From Pseudeuparius sepicola (lineage: Eukaryota; Arthropoda; Insecta; Coleoptera; Anthribidae), in NCBI GenBank assembly GCA_963920635.1, contig OY987308.1, forward strand, positions 20,675,096 to 20,739,095: a DNA stretch of 64,000 nt, in the 5' to 3' direction. Both the position numbers and the translations under genes were made by a program. The number at the start of each line of letters is the position of its first letter. Within the stretch, counting starts at the first letter, position 1. This document shows, in pieces, positions 57,755 to 64,000 of the stretch. The notes under the pieces are model-generated. The model ran no database searches. It was not told where the DNA came from and saw nothing but the letters and a program-made list of their open reading frames with translations.

Positions 57755-60700
57755 TTTCCTGCGGCGATTCGGGATGTCTGGCAATGTTTCTGAAAGGAAC
57801 AAAAACGATGTGAAAGTATAGACAACGCGTAGCTAAGTTTCTTTGGTATTATAGTCTGTTATTTTATTTCCTTTTTTAGAATAATAAAGGAAGCAAATGT
57901 TGATGTTTACACATTTTTTACTTGTTCAAAAACAACAGAGATTAAAAAAAATGTCGCACGTTTCCAGTGTTACTTTTATTTTAAGAGTCAACAAAGAAAA
58001 TAGTGTGAATTTCTCTCGGCACCAAACAAACACAGATGTCGTCTCTCGACCTCTACCGCCCATAACAATAAAATACTTTAAAATAAATGTTGCCTGTTTT
58101 TTTACCTAGGTATACAGTAAATAATTATTATAATTAAAAAAAATATGCCTCTGGCCGAGGCAAATAAACCCGGCTGCGCGCGGCGTTGCTTGACTTTGAC
58201 GATCGTTCTACGTAGGTCAAGTATGACGAGGCACGGCGATTCCCGACATAAACTTCAAACTGCTGCCTGTTGTGCAGCTTCCATGAAAAATAGATTGATA
58301 TTCAAACCTACTAAAATATTTATACCCAAAAATTGCGCTGCTATAGGTAACGATTTCGCAATGTGCACGAAAAATTAAATGGGACTTTATTTGCAGTTCG
58401 AGCACAGTTCTTTTTTCCAGGCATTTTAGACGAAATTTTGGCAGATTGCTGAAGACATTTTCCTGCGGCGATTCGGGATGTCTGGCAATGTTTCTGAAAG
58501 GAACAAAAACGATGTGAAAGTATAGACAACGCGTAGCTAAGTTTCTTTGGTATTATAGTCTGTTATTTTATTTCCTTTTTTAGAATAATAAAGGAAGCAA
58601 ATGTTGATGTTTACACATTTTTTACTTGTTCAAAAACAACAGAGATTAAAAAAAATGTCGCACGTTTCCAGTGTTACTTTTATTTTAAGAGTCAACAAAG
58701 AAAATAGTGTGAATTTCTCTCGGCACCAAACAAACACAGATGTCGTCTCTCGACCTCTACCGCCCATAACAATAAAATACTTTAAAATAAATGTTGCCTG
58801 TTTTTTTACCTAGGTATACAGTAAATAATTATTATAATTAAAAAAAATATGCCTCTGGCCGAGGCAAATAAACCCGGCTGCGCGCGGCGTTGCTTGACTT
58901 TGACGATCGTTCTACGTAGGTCAAGTATGACGAGGCACGGCGATTCCCGACATAAACTTCAAACTGCTGCCTGTTGTGCAGCTTCCATGAAAAATAGATT
59001 GATATTCAAACCTACTAAAATATTTATACCCAAAAATTGCGCTGCTATAGGTAACGATTTCGCAATGTGCACGAAAAATTAAATGGGACTTTATTTGCAG
59101 TTCGAGCACAGTTCTTTTTTCCAGGCATTTTAGACGAAATTTTGGCAGATTGCTGAAGACATTTTCCTGCGGCGATTCGGGATGTCTGGCAATGTTTCTG
59201 AAAGGAACAAAAACGATGTGAAAGTATAGACAACGCGTAGCTAAGTTTCTTTGGTATTATAGTCTGTTATTTTATTTCCTTTTTTAGAATAATAAAGGAA
59301 GCAAATGTTGATGTTTACACATTTTTTACTTGTTCAAAAACAACAGAGATTAAAAAAAATGTCGCACGTTTCCAGTGTTACTTTTATTTTAAGAGTCAAC
59401 AAAGAAAATAGTGTGAATTTCTCTCGGCACCAAACAAACACAGATGTCGTCTCTCGACCTCTACCGCCCATAACAATAAAATACTTTAAAATAAATGTTG
59501 CCTGTTTTTTTACCTAGGTATACAGTAAATAATTATTATAATTAAAAAAAATATGCCTCTGGCCGAGGCAAATAAACCCGGCTGCGCGCGGCGTTGCTTG
59601 ACTTTGACGATCGTTCTACGTAGGTCAAGTATGACGAGGCACGGCGATTCCCGACATAAACTTCAAACTGCTGCCTGTTGTGCAGCTTCCATGAAAAATA
59701 GATTGATATTCAAACCTACTAAAATATTTATACCCAAAAATTGCGCTGCTATAGGTAACGATTTCGCAATGTGCACGAAAAATTAAATGGGACTTTATTT
59801 GCAGTTCGAGCACAGTTCTTTTTTCCAGGCATTTTAGACGAAATTTTGGCAGATTGCTGAAGACATTTTCCTGCGGCGATTCGGGATGTCTGGCAATGTT
59901 TCTGAAAGGAACAAAAACGATGTGAAAGTATAGACAACGCGTAGCTAAGTTTCTTTGGTATTATAGTCTGTTATTTTATTTCCTTTTTTAGAATAATAAA
60001 GGAAGCAAATGTTGATGTTTACACATTTTTTACTTGTTCAAAAACAACAGAGATTAAAAAAAATGTCGCACGTTTCCAGTGTTACTTTTATTTTAAGAGT
60101 CAACAAAGAAAATAGTGTGAATTTCTCTCGGCACCAAACAAACACAGATGTCGTCTCTCGACCTCTACCGCCCATAACAATAAAATACTTTAAAATAAAT
60201 GTTGCCTGTTTTTTTACCTAGGTATACAGTAAATAATTATTATAATTAAAAAAAATATGCCTCTGGCCGAGGCAAATAAACCCGGCTGCGCGCGGCGTTG
60301 CTTGACTTTGACGATCGTTCTACGTAGGTCAAGTATGACGAGGCACGGCGATTCCCGACATAAACTTCAAACTGCTGCCTGTTGTGCAGCTTCCATGAAA
60401 AATAGATTGATATTCAAACCTACTAAAATATTTATACCCAAAAATTGCGCTGCTATAGGTAACGATTTCGCAATGTGCACGAAAAATTAAATGGGACTTT
60501 ATTTGCAGTTCGAGCACAGTTCTTTTTTCCAGGCATTTTAGACGAAATTTTGGCAGATTGCTGAAGACATTTTCCTGCGGCGATTCGGGATGTCTGGCAA
60601 TGTTTCTGAAAGGAACAAAAACGATGTGAAAGTATAGACAACGCGTAGCTAAGTTTCTTTGGTATTATAGTCTGTTATTTTATTTCCTTTTTTAGAATAA

Positions 60701-62372
60701 TAAAGGAAGCAAATGTTGATGTTTACACATTTTTTACTTGTTCAAAAACAACAGAGATTAAAAAAAATGTCGCACGTTTCCAGTGTTACTTTTATTTTAA
60801 GAGTCAACAAAGAAAATAGTGTGAATTTCTCTCGGCACCAAACAAACACAGATGTCGTCTCTCGACCTCTACCGCCCATAACAATAAAATACTTTAAAAT
60901 AAATGTTGCCTGTTTTTTTACTTAGGTATACAGTAAATAATTATTATAATTAAAAAAAATATGCCTCTGGCCGAGGCAAATAAACCCGGCTGCGCGCGGC
61001 GTTGCTTGACTTTGACGATCGTTCTACGTAGGTCAAGTATGACGAGGCACGGCGATTCCCGACATAAACTTCAAACTGCTGCCTGTTGTGCAGCTTCCAT
61101 GAAAAATAGATTGATATTCAAACCTACTAAAATATTTATACCCAAAAATTGCGCTGCTATAGGTAACGATTTCGCAATGTGCACGAAAAATTAAATGGGA
61201 CTTTATTTGCAGTTCGAGCACAGTTCTTTTTTCCAGGCATTTTAGACGAAATTTTGGCAGATTGCTGAAGACATTTTCCTGCGGCGATTCGGGATGTCTG
61301 GCAATGTTTCTGAAAGGAACAAAAACGATGTGAAAGTATAGACAACGCGTAGCTAAGTTTCTTTGGTATTATAGTCTGTTATTTTATTTCCTTTTTTAGA
61401 ATAATAAAGGAAGCAAATGTTGATGTTTACACATTTTTTACTTGTTCAAAAACAACAGAGATTAAAAAAAATGTCGCACGTTTCCAGTGTTACTTTTATT
61501 TTAAGAGTCAACAAAGAAAATAGTGTGAATTTCTCTTGGCACCAAACAAACACAGATGTCGTCTCTCGACCTCTACCGCCCATAACAATAAAATACTTTA
61601 AAATAAATGTTGCCTGTTTTTTTACCTAGGTATACAGTAAATAATTATTATAATTAAAAAAAATATGCCTCTGGCCGAGGCAAATAAACCCGGCTGCGCG
61701 CGGCGTTGCTTGACTTTGACGATCGTTCTACGTAGGTCAAGTATGACGAGGCACGGCGATTCCCGACATAAACTTCAAACTGCTGCCTGTTGTGCAGCTT
61801 CCATGAAAAATAGATTGATATTCAAACCTACTAAAATATTTATACCCAAAAATTGCGCTGCTATAGGTAACGATTTCGCAATGTGCACGAAAAATTAAAT
61901 GGGACTTTATTTGCAGTTCGAGCACAGTTCTTTTTTCCAGGCATTTTAGACGAAATTTTGGCAGATTGCTGAAGACATTTTCCTGCGGCGATTCGGGATG
62001 TCATGGCAATGTTTCTGAAAGTAACAAAAACGATGTGAAAGTATAGACAACGCGTAGCTAAGTTTTCTTTGGTATTATAGTCTGTAATTTTATTTCCTTT
62101 TTTAGTGTATAATAAAGGAAGCAAATGTTGATGTTTACACCTTTTTTACTTGTTCAAAAATAACAGAGACTTACTAAAAAAATGTCGCACGTTTCCTGTG
62201 TTACATTTACAAGAGTCAACAAAGAAAATAGTGTGAATTTCTCTTGGCACCAAACAAACACAGATGTCGTCTCTCGACCTCTACCGCCCATAACAATAAA
62301 ATACTTTAAAATAAATGTTGCCCGTTTTTTTTAACTAGGTATACCTACAGTAAATTGTTATAATTAAAAATA
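57689..62372. repeat. 704-bp tandem array copying the PEAK first coding exon and 5' flank
   Basis: GCAGTTCGAGCACAG recurs at 57689, 58393, 59097, 59801, 60505, 61209 and 61913, exactly 704 nt apart. Unit 1 includes the real PEAK start exon. Units 2-7 repeat the first 22 codons, the splice site and about 360 bp of 5' flank, then (units 1-6) about 245 bp of R1-type repeat. Units 2-7 share two changes; one turns Q11 into TAA. Unit 7 is more diverged and runs into unique sequence at about 62372 instead of R1. Units 1-6 are nearly identical: single differences at about 60922 and 61536. Confidence 0.97.
58149..58392 (-). repeat. R1 fragment inside array unit 1 (repeated in units 2-6)
   Basis: CTCTGGCCGAGGCAAATAAA joined directly to CGCGCGGCGTTGCTTG. 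This joint lacks the ATGAGTCAT hairpin segment seen in copy C but matches copy E at 63027, so both come from one deleted subtype. It ends at GGGACTTTATT, where the next unit's PEAK sequence begins. Confidence 0.8.
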
Positions 62373-62960
62373 TATCCGCCGCATTTAAGACCTAGATTGA
62401 AGACAAGTATTTGGGCCTTAGGGCGCTATGCTATCTTCAAGACTACTCTCACATCGACCAGCACAGGTTTTTTAGTCGTTTTAAATGAAAGTTTAAATTT
62501 ATAATATCTAGGGCGCTGTAAGGTTGTACCAAATACGACAGTTGTGCCTTTTTTTGAGACAGACAGCGTGTAGACTTTTAAGGTGAATAACACCCATTGA
62601 ATTCGGTCAATTATAAATAATGTCGACAGCAATTACACATTATTGGATTAAAGAACTGTACATATCTTGACATTAATTGATCAATTAAACTATGAAATTT
62701 TGTTGGCCATACCTCTGCTTCAACATATAACGCCTTTTATGTGAGTTGCGAACTTGTTTAGATCGCCAATTATTATTATTAAGTGCAATACATCTACTAC
62801 TACTTGTAACATGGTTTAATTAAAGTTCAGGTAATTACTTTTAAATTAATTGGTTAAGGATTGAAATACCTCGTTTATTTTGTGTAATAAAACAAACTGT
62901 GCGTGTTGGCTTTCAAATTCGTAGTTGTAAAAGTTAAAGTTATAATAATAAATAAATAAA
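62373..62960. other. Unique sequence beyond the array
   Basis: Sequence upstream of the outermost array unit. It may be the original 5' flank of the PEAK gene. No gene recognised. An open frame on the - strand (62426-62632) has no motif I recognise. Confidence 0.4.
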
Positions 62961-63395
62961 TAGTTATTTATGTACCAAGGCACGCTGAAGTTCAAATTTT
63001 TATAACTCATGTGGAATCTAGTTGCCGAGGACTCTGGCCGAGGCAAATAAACCCGACTGCGCGCGACGTTGCTTGACTTTGACGATCGCTCTACTTAGGT
63101 CAAGTATGACGAGGCACGGCGCTTCCCAACAGAAACTCCAAACTGCTGCCTGTTGTACAGCCTCCATGAAAAATAGATTGATATTCAAACTTACTAAAAT
63201 ATTTATATCGAAAGATTGCGCTGCTATAGGTAACGGTTTCGCAATGTGTACGAAAAGTTAAATGGGACTTTATTGGCCGGGTTACGAATATTTGGTTACT
63301 TTTGACGGGCGATGGCTCCGCGTCTGGCGTTTGATGTTTACATCTCGCCAAGGCCTACTATCGAAAAAATCGTACAATAATGGGCTACTTCAGTG
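62961..63395 (-). repeat. Dispersed repeat family R1, copy E
   Basis: Begins TAGTTATTTATGTACCAAGG and runs through CTCTGGCCGAGGCAAATAAA, GTTGCTTGACTTTGACGATC and TTTGATGTTTACATCTCGCC. It shares the internal deletion seen in the array fragments. Confidence 0.75.
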
Positions 63396-63399
63396 TCGC

Positions 63400-63670
63400 T
63401 TAAATTTATTTTTAAATATTGTTACATTTTGATGCCAGACTATATTTAATAAACACTTTTTCTATGGATGTTTTGGCAAGCGAGGAATCTATTATATAAA
63501 TTTTCGATGTAAGAAACAAATATTTATCAATAAGAAACGATGTAAGGGGCTTAAACGTTTTTTAATATGGTGTTCCACAAGGAACAATGTTGGGACCATT
63601 ATACTAACTAAGTATAACTATAACAATAATACTAACAAACCAGGTAAGTAAGTAGATAAAAAAATTTGAA
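63400..63670 (+). pseudogene. Non-LTR reverse transcriptase remnant, copy 2
   Basis: GGTGTTCCACAAGGAACAAT at about 63571 encodes GVPQGTMLGP, the conserved LINE RT block 4 motif, intact here. Flanking sequence matches 52560-52780. Surrounding frames are broken. The sequence after it to 64000 again repeats 52820-53420 and nearby AT-rich segments. Confidence 0.6.
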
Positions 63671-64000
63671 ACATTGAAAATCAAAATTTCATTTTAGAAT
63701 AAAAATTCTTGCAGTAGCGACTGCCCCTATAAAATTACTATTATGGATTCTTTATAATATGTATAATTGTAATTTTTAATTGTAAAAAATACACCCATTT
63801 GCATTTTTTTCATTGAAAATTTAATGTGAGTTTCTAATTTAATCATTAGGGGGTTGAAGTAGAAAAATTCAGTCTTTCAAAGAACGTTGCCCAATATAAA
63901 AAAATTCAAATTAATTAAAGTTCAGGTGATTACTTTTAAACTAATTGGAATACCTCGTTTATTTTGTGCAATAAAACAAACTGTGTGTTTGCTTTCAAAT

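Noticed and set aside
58217..61925. Repeated 62-, 70- and 77-codon open frames in every 704-bp unit, both strands
   Set aside because: They recur only because the DNA is tandemly repeated. They overlap on both strands, lack any domain, and the copy of the PEAK exon contains a stop.

Overview
The window is a piece of an insect nuclear genome. It is AT-rich with GC-richer exons, canonical GT-AG introns often only 54-61 nt long, and dense short transposon-derived repeats. A beetle is my best guess from intron size and repeat style, but nothing in the sequence fixes the order. There are no bacterial features such as operons or ribosome binding sites.

Six intact protein genes and one truncated duplicate can be assembled exon by exon. 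On the + strand are Rab9 (12861-13575), a truncated tandem copy of Cdc73/parafibromin (14258-14949), full Cdc73 (15811-18873) and sideroflexin-2 (49006-50235). On the - strand are a Cip4/Toca F-BAR-HR1-SH3 gene (43228 down to 20012, 12 coding exons), cortactin (47649 down to 45866) and a PEAK/Pragmin-family pseudokinase scaffold (57754 down to 52083). Three of the four - strand and flanking genes act on actin: Cip4 bends membrane and recruits WASP/WAVE, cortactin binds Arp2/3 and F-actin, and PEAK proteins are tyrosine-kinase adaptors of adhesion sites. Cdc73 is a Paf1-complex subunit, Rab9 a late-endosome-to-Golgi GTPase and Sfxn2 a mitochondrial inner-membrane carrier.

Layout. 1-9000 is almost wholly repeats: a 5.3 kb foldback with elements nested inside it, a tRNA-bearing inverted element, and two long-TIR elements with perfect 8-bp target duplications. 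9000-12860 holds three GC-rich islands, probably promoter or 5'UTR sequence. 12861-18873 is Rab9 plus the Cdc73 duplication. 20012-43228 is Cip4, whose introns hold a 177-bp tandem array, two related hAT-type elements each with further insertions, a Penelope-like reverse transcriptase remnant, and a P-element-like transposon with a broken THAP domain and an 8-bp target duplication. 45866-50235 is the divergent cortactin/Sfxn2 pair. 52083-57754 is the PEAK gene. 57689-62372 is a 704-bp tandem array (six full units plus one partial) that repeatedly copies the PEAK start-codon exon and its 5' flank. The rest to 64000 is repeats and LINE remnants.

The most unusual structures are the PEAK-promoter array, the Rab9/Cdc73 segmental duplication, the THAP/P-like element, and a fragment of Cip4 intron found again inside a nested MITE in the next intron. 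All were found by eye; no alignment or database search was run.
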